Origin: Leifsonia sp. Root1293
Lineage (GTDB): Bacteria; Actinomycetota; Actinomycetes; Actinomycetales; Microbacteriaceae
DNA length: 64,000 bases
Direction of reading: 5' to 3'
Assembly (NCBI RefSeq): GCF_001425325.1
Contig: NZ_LMEH01000001.1
Coordinates: 419,898-483,897, forward strand
In this document: positions 19,196 to 28,500 of the stretch, piece after piece
Layout of the letters: the number at the start of each line of letters is the position of its first letter
Position numbering within the stretch: position 1 is the first letter of the stretch
Made by a program: the position numbers and the translations under genes
Notes under the pieces: generated by a model
Seen by the model: only the letters and a program-made list of their open reading frames with translations
The model's database searches: none
What the model was told of the DNA's origin: nothing

Positions 19196-19273
19196 CGACC
19201 GAGCGCCGACGGTGTCTCGAGCACCCTTTTCGGCACGCTATGATTGACAGGTTGCCTCGGCCAGCCGGGGCAT

Positions 19274-19350
<77 letters not shown>

Positions 19351-19391
19351 AAGGGCCGTTCGATGAACCGGTCTAACAACTGCTGGAAAAT

Positions 19392-19425
19392 GAAATCGCT
19401 CCTGAGCTATCTCAGGAGCGATTTC
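19392..19425 (+). terminator. Hairpin terminator after tRNA-Pro, left bracket of the island
   Basis: A perfect 15-bp stem (GAAATCGCTCCTGAG, 4-nt loop CTAT, CTCAGGAGCGATTTC) is followed by TGTTTT. It ends the tRNA transcript. The same 15-bp stem recurs at 36794-36826, 17.4 kb downstream. Confidence 0.88.
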
Positions 19426-19772
19426 TGTTTTCGTGTACTTAGTCCGCGGATTGGATCGATCGAGAACTCTCGCGTCCCCTATTTGGTGGTCGAGACGGCG
19501 ATGGCCTTCTGGGCGGGGAACAGCTGAGATTGCGGCAACTGTCGTCGGTATCGATCTCAGCCTCGCTGGGTTGGTTCAAGCTCAGCGCACCGGGAGGGCG
19601 GGCCGACGTCACTCCTCCTCCGGCATCGGCATCGTCGGTGTCGCCGGACGAATGAGGGCCGGCGGCAGGCAGACGCAAGGTGTCCTGCGTCGTTTGGCAC
19701 TAGCCCGGCAAGCGGAACGCAAGTACCGTGCAGGGATAGCTCGGCATCACCCGAATGCAAAGGAGCGTTTCC
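19426..19772. other. Intergenic stretch at the island's left end
   Basis: About 350 bp between the tRNA terminator and the first island gene. Only low-quality open frames are present on either strand (Arg- and Ser-rich, no start signals). AAAGGAG at 19759-19765 belongs to the next gene. Confidence 0.5.
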
Positions 19773-21251
19773 ATGACTGACGACACCCCTCCCGCCCCTC
19801 CTGGCGAAGCACCACCACTTACCAAGCAGGATCTCGAACGTCAGACGGCAGCGGAAGCCCTCCAGAAGGTCATCTCCGATCGGAAGAACGCCGACCAGAA
19901 GGCTGTCGACGATCACGAGACTGCCGTCATTGCGCAGGCCAAGGCGAAAGCTGATGCCGAGGCGGCGACGGCAACCGCCGTGCAGGCTGCTGAAACGACG
20001 CGCATCGCCCAGGACAAATCGAAACTCGACAACGACACGGTCAAGCTCTCGAATGAGCAAAAGGTCCGTGAAGGCAAGCAGGCCGACTACGACTCCCTAG
20101 CCGCCAAGGTTGCGGCAGCCGTTCCGAAGATCAGCGAAATACCGATGAACACCCTGACAGTGCCCGCGGGTACGGCCTTCCGGGAATCGGAGAACGTCGC
20201 ACTGGTCTTGGACACAGCGGTCAAAGCATTGGTAGAAGATCTCAAGTCATCACCCTCATTCCCGGGCTCGGAGCCGATCACCATCGTGCTTACAAGTGAC
20301 TCGATGCTCGCACAGTCGGCCGTCGCGTATTTCTCACTCCGCGCAGAGATCACCGCACTGACCGGTCAGGCGACGAGCCTGAATGAGGCGGCTCTCGCAC
20401 TTCTCGACCCGACAGGGTCCACCCCCGAAACCACCGACTTCAGCGGACCCGGTGACGTGATCTCTGCGGGCGTTGCAGCGGCCGCAACAGCTGTCACCGA
20501 GATCGCCGCTCTTTTCGAGACCGACTCGACAGTCACAAACGTGATCAGTGAGCCCAGCGAATTCACCGTTCAGGCGAAGCTCATCCGTCACATCCGTGGC
20601 ACGTTCCCGGGCGCGACGATCGTCCTCGACCGTGTTTCACCGATCAGTCAAGACTCCGAGCTCCTCGAACTACTCGAATCACTCCTCGCCGTCTACGGTT
20701 CACTCACCGACACATCAGTTCTCTTGAGCCAGAAGATCGTCGAGCTGAAGGGCGACGACAACGCCTCGCTGAGGGCCCCGTATCAGGCGATGAAGGGACG
20801 GGTCGATGCGGTGAAGTCGCGTGTAGAAGCTCTGATCGCGAAGATCACGACGGTGCCGTCAACTGGCGGGATGGCGCCGCTAACCGAGGCAATCATCCGA
20901 TCAACGACCGCCGTGGCAGGAGCCGACACGTACGTCTTGATCGTTCCGACCGCGAAGGTCTACACAGACCAGGTTGTTGTGAAGAGGAGATTCGCGGCTC
21001 CCCGCCTTGCCGTGTCGACCCACATCGAACTTCCCTATGTGCTGCTCAAAGGCGGGCACGTCGTGTGGGCGTCAGCGCCGGCGGCCCGAACCGGCTTTAC
21101 TGCCAAGTTCGCCGCACACGGAGTCGACACGGGTCCGTTCGAGGCGAAGACATTCCAGAAGCCCCCAGACCCGCCGGTCCTCCCTGAGGGCGAAGCGTCC
21201 CTTCCAACATTCCCCAGCGAAGATGTCGGCCGACATGCGGCGTCGGAATAG
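19773..21251 (+). CDS. Hypothetical protein with N-terminal coiled coil
   Basis: 492-aa protein that I do not recognise. Residues about 15-115 form a charged Ala/Lys/Gln-rich segment with heptad character (KADAEAATATAVQAAE, LSNEQKVREGKQADYDSLAA) after a Pro-rich start. The rest is a mixed alpha/beta region with PITIVLTSDS, FTVQAKLIRHIRGTFPGAT and AGADTYVLIVPTAKVYTDQ, and a Pro-rich C-terminus. No signal peptide or membrane helix is seen. The ATG at 19773 is preferred to 19755 because AAAGGAG lies 7-8 nt upstream. It precedes the SIR2 gene by 262 bp on the same strand and could be a partner, but the gap argues against tight coupling. Confidence 0.75.
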   Translation: MTDDTPPAPPGEAPPLTKQDLERQTAAEALQKVISDRKNADQKAVDDHETAVIAQAKAKADAEAATATAVQAAETTRIAQDKSKLDNDTVKLSNEQKVREGKQADYDSLAAKVAAAVPKISEIPMNTLTVPAGTAFRESENVALVLDTAVKALVEDLKSSPSFPGSEPITIVLTSDSMLAQSAVAYFSLRAEITALTGQATSLNEAALALLDPTGSTPETTDFSGPGDVISAGVAAAATAVTEIAALFETDSTVTNVISEPSEFTVQAKLIRHIRGTFPGATIVLDRVSPISQDSELLELLESLLAVYGSLTDTSVLLSQKIVELKGDDNASLRAPYQAMKGRVDAVKSRVEALIAKITTVPSTGGMAPLTEAIIRSTTAVAGADTYVLIVPTAKVYTDQVVVKRRFAAPRLAVSTHIELPYVLLKGGHVVWASAPAARTGFTAKFAAHGVDTGPFEAKTFQKPPDPPVLPEGEASLPTFPSEDVGRHAASE

Positions 21252-21512
21252 CCACGCCCGACAGTGAGGAAGTGTCACTGGGGGCCAATGGAAATCTTGA
21301 CCTAAGAGGTCTTATCGGCGCGTGGAGAATTTCTGACTTCGCGGATGGGTCGTTGTACCACCCGGCGTCCGGCTCACTCGCTCGACCTTCTGGACGTGTC
21401 GCGCGGAGAAGTCGACGAAAGGCCGAGACACACCCACCTGGACTCCCTAGAAGGTCTGACTCGATGCGCTCTCACGAATAGGTTGACTCTGCGACGTCGA
21501 GCCGCGTAAGCA

Positions 21513-24500
21513 ATGCGAAATGGAACGGAATACAACTGCATGTTCATAACCGAGGGCGTGGATCTCCCGGAGCAGATCATTGACGCTCACGCGAAGGGCC
21601 GGTTGGTGTTCTTCGTGGGGGCGGGTGCTTCGATGGACGATCCATCGAACTTACCGTCGTTCACAAAGCTGGCGCGCAATCTGGCCGACGAGGCGAAAGT
21701 CCCGTTCGATGAGGACATTGCGATCGACCTATTCCTGGGGTCAATGCCATCCAACTTCGACGTGCACGCTCACGCTCACAGGCTGACGTCACCCAATGAC
21801 TCTGCGCCGAATCCGACCCACCGCGCGATAGTCCGTGTTGCCTCGTCGACCGGGTCTCCGCGGGTCGTGACGACCAATTTCGACGACCACTTGGCCTCGG
21901 CGGCGGCATTCGAATCCGTATCAATCGACGACAAATGGATCGGGCCCGCGCTGCCGATGGGTGACGAGTTCACTGGTGTGGTCCACCTTCATGGCTCAGT
22001 TCTCCGGAAGCCGAGCGAACTAGTTCTCACCGATCATGATTTCGGACGTGCATATCTGACCGACGCTTGGGCAACGCGTTTTCTCCAGCGGATGTTCGAG
22101 AAGTTCACAGTCCTCTTCGTCGGTTACAGCCTCGACGACCCGATCATGCGGTACCTATCGCTAGGGCTACCGTCGAAGACCCGCAGGTACGTGCTGACCC
22201 ATAAGCCGGCCGACGACAAGTGGAATCACTTGGGGATTCTTCCGATTTCGTACCCAGGAACTGACGATGACCATTCAGCCTTGTTGGCAGCGCTCCAAGC
22301 CTGGGATTCGCGGGCACGCATGGGGCAGCTCGATCATCGAGCGCGGATGCGTGAAATCGTGGAGGGCGGGCCGTCGCTCACCCCGGTAGATCACGACTAT
22401 GTCGTTCGCCGCCTGCGCACGGTGGAAGGTGCTCGCGACTTCGCGGAGTATGCAACAACTGTGCCATGGCTTCGGTGGGCTGAGGGCAGGTCGCGGTTCA
22501 AGGCCCTGTTCAACGGTCGAACCTCGAAAGACACAACGCCAGTCCTAGCGCAATGGTTTGGTCGTTTCGTGAGTGATCCCGACCTGCACGGCGCTGCCCT
22601 GCAAACTGCATGCCGGCTCGGGCAGCGGTTCGCCCCAGCCCTCGTGGATTCCGCCTCGTGGTCGGCCGAGCACCTGTCGAGAGCTGACGTCCAAGCAGGG
22701 CGCCGGTGGAAAACGCTTCTCGCTAGCTCCATCCACGGATACTCCGCACCGCCCGAACTGGGCTTCCTCCTGCCATACGATTCGACACGTCGAATCGAAC
22801 ATCACGCAGTTATCAGAGCTGCGCTTCAGCCCTACCTCGCTCTGACGAGCCGTTGGTACGCGCATGATGAAGACGGAACGACACCGCCCGATGCCGAGCT
22901 GACGTGGCACACGAAACAGGCACCGCTAAGCGCTCAGCTCGAGCGAGTGGTCCAAGAGACAGACGCCGGAGACCAGATACTCGGTGCATTGCTCGAAGAT
23001 GCACTGAATAACGCGTATGCACTGCTTAGCGGCTACCACGGTGACCGGGGATTTGACCCGCTCGGCTTCCGGCGATCAGCAATAGAACCACACCAGCAGG
23101 ATGCCCATCGAGGCCCGCAAGATGCGCTGATCGATGCGCTCCGAGACTTTGGCGCCAAGAGTTTGTCGGGAGACGGCGAACTGCCCGAACGGTGGTGGCG
23201 CAACGGAAGTTCACTCTTTCGTCGACTCGCACTTCATCTAATCGCGCTCGATCAGTCCAGAACACCGAATCAGAAGTTGCAGTGGCTTCTCGAACGAAAC
23301 GTGCTCTATTCCGCAGATGAGAAACACGAGACGTTTCGGGTCCTCGCCGGCTCGTTGCAAGGTTCCAGCGCTGCGGTCCGCGCGGAACTACTGGCCGCAT
23401 CGTTGGTCGGACCAACGTATGCGGAGGACGTTCCAGATCGCGACCGCCACCGCGCCTACTCGACCTACAATCTCATGGCGTGGATCTCGCGGTCCGCGCC
23501 CGACTGGGTCGAGGCCGCTGCCGCATTCGCGAGCATTCAAGCTGCCAACCCAACGTTCCTGGTTCGTGATCATCCCGATTTCGACCACTGGTCCTCCAGC
23601 GGAACCTGGGGCGGTCGCCTCCCGAAGGACCCCGACGACTTCGCACGGGAAGCTCAGACTGATCTGGCGGCAACGTTCGACGATCTGATCAACCGAGACT
23701 ATTCAGAACGCAGCATCGACGAACCAACGTGGGATGAAGCCTTGTCGGTGATTGGACGCGTAGCCGAAACTCATCCTTCGCTCGGCGATCAAATCTGGCG
23801 GCTCATCGATGGTCGCAACGATCTTGGTGACCGTGCCGGAACCCTCAAGCGATCGATCATCGGCGGATGGGAGCGGGCAGACCTCGGAAACGACGCTTTG
23901 AAGATTACGACGCTAGTTCAGGCCGAGGTGCAAGCGACTGAGTCAGCGTTCTCGATCAGTGGGTTCCTCCTCGCCCAGATTCAGAAGCTCGTCGAGAGCG
24001 ATGAGACGCAGGTTGTTTCCGCCTTACGCGAGCTTGCTCGCGCTCTGTGGATCACGCAAAACTCCCATTTCGAACACGGCCCCGACTCGCCGCCATCATC
24101 CCTAGCATTGAACTCCTGGCCAGGAAATGTCGCGTCATATTGGGCGACGGAGATCGATCGACGCTGGCGTCACAACCGCGACGACTGGGATGGGCTAAAC
24201 GAGGGAGAGAGCTCCGCCCTCCTCGACCTTCTCGGTGGGCCACCCTCCACACAACACGCCACCCGTCCCGCACTCGCAAGAAACGTATTCTTCCTGTTCG
24301 CGGCCGATCCCGCGTTCGTCGAAGCGCACATATTGCCGCTATTTAGTGACGCAGCCTCCGCGTACGAAATGTGGGAGAGCTTTCTTTACCACCCCAGAGT
24401 CAACGACAAAATGCTTGGCGCCGGTCTCCTCGACGCCATGGTCCTCGAGTGGGGTCGACTCGACTCTATCGCTGAACACGGCCTACCAAATCAGTTCTTC

Positions 24501-25049
24501 GACCTCGTGGCGTCCGTCGTGACCTTCGCCGGGCTCACCTCGACCGACAGACAAAGACTTCTCGACGAATCAGTGCTGGCGGCGGACGGAGATCACGCGG
24601 CGAACTTTGCATCGGCGGTAGTCAACCTCCTCGACACTCCGGACGTGAACGGAGCCGAAGTATGGAACCTCTGGGTCCGAGATCACCTGAGCGCGCGATT
24701 GACCGGATTGCCGAGAACGGCGCGGACTGAAGAACTGGCGCGCTGGGCAGACACGATCCCGTTCCTCGGTGAACAAATCCCGGACGCCACCGACTTGCTG
24801 CACGGCAGTGGTATCGGGCTGGGCAAGGCCTACCACGCCCCGGAATTTCCCGACGGCACGTTGGAGCAATTCGGTACGGAGATAGTTGCACACTTGACGG
24901 AGCGGGTTCGAAACACACCTTCGTCGGGTGGGCATCTTTCGTACGAAGTGGCGGAACTGATCAGCGCAGTCCGTGCGACTCTCGATGATGCGGTCCAGCC
25001 ACTTGTGGAGGCCGCTCGGGAGCAGGGTCTATTTCACAACGTGGACTAG
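21513..25049 (+). CDS. Giant SIR2-domain protein, probable anti-phage NADase/STAND-like effector
   Basis: 1178-aa protein with a SIR2-type NAD-binding domain at residues about 15-270 and a roughly 900-residue helical C-terminal region. SIR2 motifs: FFVGAGAS (NAD-binding GAG), VVTTNFDDHL (the TN(F/Y)D motif near 119-126 with the Asn used by NADase members), VVHLHGSV (catalytic His near 159) and FVGYSLDDPIMRYL near 203. No P-loop is evident. This architecture resembles defence-associated sirtuins (DSR1/DSR2) and SIR2-DUF4020 proteins, which deplete NAD+ on sensing phage. The subfamily is my inference. The start may be 21513 or the ATG at 21540; neither has a strong Shine-Dalgarno sequence. Confidence 0.82.
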   Translation: MRNGTEYNCMFITEGVDLPEQIIDAHAKGRLVFFVGAGASMDDPSNLPSFTKLARNLADEAKVPFDEDIAIDLFLGSMPSNFDVHAHAHRLTSPNDSAPNPTHRAIVRVASSTGSPRVVTTNFDDHLASAAAFESVSIDDKWIGPALPMGDEFTGVVHLHGSVLRKPSELVLTDHDFGRAYLTDAWATRFLQRMFEKFTVLFVGYSLDDPIMRYLSLGLPSKTRRYVLTHKPADDKWNHLGILPISYPGTDDDHSALLAALQAWDSRARMGQLDHRARMREIVEGGPSLTPVDHDYVVRRLRTVEGARDFAEYATTVPWLRWAEGRSRFKALFNGRTSKDTTPVLAQWFGRFVSDPDLHGAALQTACRLGQRFAPALVDSASWSAEHLSRADVQAGRRWKTLLASSIHGYSAPPELGFLLPYDSTRRIEHHAVIRAALQPYLALTSRWYAHDEDGTTPPDAELTWHTKQAPLSAQLERVVQETDAGDQILGALLEDALNNAYALLSGYHGDRGFDPLGFRRSAIEPHQQDAHRGPQDALIDALRDFGAKSLSGDGELPERWWRNGSSLFRRLALHLIALDQSRTPNQKLQWLLERNVLYSADEKHETFRVLAGSLQGSSAAVRAELLAASLVGPTYAEDVPDRDRHRAYSTYNLMAWISRSAPDWVEAAAAFASIQAANPTFLVRDHPDFDHWSSSGTWGGRLPKDPDDFAREAQTDLAATFDDLINRDYSERSIDEPTWDEALSVIGRVAETHPSLGDQIWRLIDGRNDLGDRAGTLKRSIIGGWERADLGNDALKITTLVQAEVQATESAFSISGFLLAQIQKLVESDETQVVSALRELARALWITQNSHFEHGPDSPPSSLALNSWPGNVASYWATEIDRRWRHNRDDWDGLNEGESSALLDLLGGPPSTQHATRPALARNVFFLFAADPAFVEAHILPLFSDAASAYEMWESFLYHPRVNDKMLGAGLLDAMVLEWGRLDSIAEHGLPNQFFDLVASVVTFAGLTSTDRQRLLDESVLAADGDHAANFASAVVNLLDTPDVNGAEVWNLWVRDHLSARLTGLPRTARTEELARWADTIPFLGEQIPDATDLLHGSGIGLGKAYHAPEFPDGTLEQFGTEIVAHLTERVRNTPSSGGHLSYEVAELISAVRATLDDAVQPLVEAAREQGLFHNVD

Positions 25050-25522
25050 GGGCCGAGGATGTCGAAGGGCGTGGCTCGCTCCAGATTGCACCACGGAGAA
25101 CAGCCCCTCTCCGACGGCGCGCGTCGTCGGCCGTGTGGACCATCTAGGGGTTTAGAGGACACATTGGTTGGGCCCCGCACCTTTGCAGGAGGTCTCAGTG
25201 CAGCAGAAAGCTGCTGTCCACGTGGTACAGCTCAGCTGCAACGACTGGCTGGTACGTCCCGGCTTCTAGTCCTTGTGATGACATATCAGGGCGTTATCGG
25301 CTTCCAGGAGATCTGAGCGATCGTCCCCACGCCTCCAGCAGCCGTACGGCGGATAGATCTCGCGGTCAAGATTCCCGATCGAGCGCTGCTCGACTCATCT
25401 GAGGGCGGCAAATGTCGCACCTCTCGACTCCCCAACTGGGGGTTTCGGCGTCTCGTGCGCCACGCCACGCTGATCCCAGCCCATGACCGAGCTCCTCGGA
25501 AAACTGCGGCATTCATTGGGGG
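25050..25522. other. Intergenic stretch between SIR2 gene and RHS gene
   Basis: About 470 bp without a convincing gene. It contains the repeat CATATCAGGGCGTTATCGGC at 25282-25301, which recurs with one change at 31771. Short frames on both strands lack ribosome-binding sites and have unnatural composition. Confidence 0.5.
25282..25303 (+). repeat. Direct repeat copy 1 flanking the RHS module
   Basis: CATATCAGGGCGTTATCGGC followed by TT. The copy at 31771 reads CATATGAGGGCGTTATCGGC, 19 of 20 identical and in the same orientation. A weaker relative (AAGAGGTCTTATCGGC) lies at about 21304-21319, ahead of the SIR2 gene. Confidence 0.6.
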
Positions 25523-28500
25523 ATGAATATGCGTCGACTGGGTTTGCTTCCGCTCTGCCTCGCAGTCTTGATCGTTGCGACAGGTGGGACGATCGCGACT
25601 ACTTCGCCTGCAGTCGCGGAGTCGCAGCCGATCAGCTCACTCGACTTAGTTGGCGATGCCACGACATTCGCCGCCGGACAAGACGTGACACTAACGGCCA
25701 CAGCCAACAATGCGGCCACTGCTTCAACTCCTATTGTGATTCGCGACCTCACCACGGCCGAAGACATCAAATCGTGTGATTCGGGCACGGTGTGTGTGAC
25801 TCCGGTGTCCTTCTTTTCAGGAGGTCCACACGAATATCGGGCCGTGGCAGGAAGCGTCGAGTCGCAAAACGTCACCGCGGCCCGAGCGGCCTGGATCGTC
25901 GGGCTCGAGACATCCGCATCAACGGTCGCTGCCGGCGCGCCAGTCACTCTAACCGCCGAGGCAAATCAGAATGTTGGTCTGACCGACGGCACATACGTTA
26001 TTTCCATCCTGGACACCACCACCGGATCGACTGTGCGTACATGCACTTCCGGCACTGTGTGCGCTGCAGCAGCGCCGTCCCTGTATTCCAGCAATGACAA
26101 CTCCCACGAGTTCATCGCTGTGGTCAGCGCTCCGGGGTCCTTCAACAGTCTTGAGGACGTCGTTGACGCGCAAGCAGTATCGACCACTGTCACGATCGGA
26201 CGGGCCGTCTGGGAAGGCACAGTGACCACGGACCTGACCAACGTGGAACTCGCCGGAACCGTGACGGGAACTGTCACTGTTGATCAGGATGTCGCCGACA
26301 CGGAAGACCGATACTCCCTCTATCTCTTCGACGCCGTTTCAGGCGCGCAGCTCAGAAGATGCGACACCGGCAACACCTGTCAAGCCACCGTTACATGGCG
26401 ATCAGCCGATTGGGCCCTCGTCTTCGTCGGTATGGTTGCCGAGCGCACCCCCGACCCAATCGTCCTGGGCGAGGCCCAAGGATTGTTGTACGGAGAGCAG
26501 GTCTTCGTGGGAACCCCTTCCTGGAGCGTCGACATGGCTGCCGACAAAGGGGAGATCGGCCCGAACGAGTCAGTCGGGCTAACGGCGACAACCAATCTCG
26601 ATGTTGGGCTGACCGACGGCGCTCTTGCCGTGTACATCATTGAGGCAATATCGGAGCGAATCGTCGCTCGTTGCACCACCGGCACCACGTGCAGTGTGGA
26701 TGACGAGTTCTACAAGCCGACCGACATGCTCTGGGCGGGACACAGCTACTGGGCTTGGGTTGCTGACAACAATCCTGACGCCGAGTTCTACCAAGATGTC
26801 CAACGCATTCGTGCTGGCTCGAACAGCGTCTCTGTGCAGCAACGTGCATGGGAGGGATCAGCCCAGCAGACAGGACACAGTTCCACGGGCGATCAATTCT
26901 TGGTGCGGCTAAACCAAAGTATGTCGGTGACGAACGGGAGAGTCCGGATCGTACTGGTCGATCAGGACAACGGCAGCACAGTAGACAGCTGCACGTCCGG
27001 ATCGGTATGCATGCTCCAATCAGATGCAGCCTCGACCTATGGCTACTTCATCGGAATCGAGGGCTTGGACTACCAGTCACACGCTGAGCCTGGGTCGGAG
27101 TACAGCTGGGTAAGCATGGGAGGATGGGGCTTCGCGGGGACCCTTGGCCCCGCGTCCGGCCCGGTGCTTCCCGGTGAATCTGCAGGCGGCGGAAACCCAG
27201 CAGAGCAGGCATGCCAGTGTGAGCACGCAGACCCCGTGAATAGTGCGACCGGCGAATTCTACGAGACAACGGTAGACCTGAAACTTCAAGGTGTTGGACC
27301 GGGTGTGGAGGTCTCACGCACATATAGTTCCTCAGGAGCCTCCAGCGCCGGAGCGTTCGGCTTCGGGTGGGCTAGCACGCTCGAGCCCAGACTCGAGCCA
27401 ACTCTCGGTGATTTGAGTGGGTCGGACCTACCGCAGCAGATCCAAGTCGTCCAGGAAAACGGGTCGACCACACTCTTTACAGGCGCCGGCCAGAGCAGCT
27501 ATTCAACCCTGCCGCGAGTTCACGCGGAGTTGATATACGACGAGTCCAATGAGAAATGGATCTACACCAGAAATCACCGCGATCGATTCACCTTTGACGC
27601 TCACGGCACTCTCGTTGAGGAGAGCGATCGCAACGGAAATCGTCTGCTCTACTCTCACGACGTCGCCGGGAAGCTCACTTCGATCTCCACCCCAGACGGG
27701 CGCACCATCACCTTCGCATGGACGGCCGACCGCATAACAAACGCAACAGACTCCGCCGGACGTGAGGTCGCATACAGCTACGACGAAGCCGGCAACCTAG
27801 CCGCAGTCACTGACGTTGACGGAAAGCAAACGTCATATACCTACGATGGTGACCATCGCCTCGTGGCGACAACTCTCGCTGATGGAGGTGTCGTCACAAA
27901 TGCCTTCGATGCAGAAGGCCGGATGCAATCGCAAACCGACCAGATCGGGAGGACCACCCAGTTCAGCTACGACGACAACACGAACGATCAATACCCGCGG
28001 TCGAACACAGTCGCGAATCCTGACGGCACAATCACAACTGACGTCTATGTGAATCAACGTATCGTCTCCCAGACCGTCGCCACGGGAACAGATCTCGAGG
28101 CGACCACGGCTTACGAGTACGACACCAACGGAAATCTCATCGCAGAGACATCGCCAAGCGGAGCGACCAACCAAGCTACCTATGACGACGACGGCAACAA
28201 GCTCACAGAAACAAACCCCCTCGGCAAGACCACAACGCGAACCTACAACGCAGATGGCGATCTCCTGACGATCACGGATCCCGTCCAGCGAGTCAGCACG
28301 TTCACCTACGACACCCGCGGAAACATCCTGACTCATGTGACCCCTGGTGGCAGCGCGACCGAGTTCGCACGCAACAACGATGGCACGATCGCTACCCGAA
28401 CAGATCCACGCGAGATGGCAACGACGTACACGTACACAGCTGCCGGCCTCCCGGCCACCGTCACGGACCCAGAGGCGGGAATTAGCCAGTACGAATACAA

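Noticed and set aside
19433-19780. 115-codon plus-strand frame after tRNA-Pro
   Set aside because: Arg/Gly/Ser-rich without a ribosome-binding site and it runs over the real start region of the next gene.
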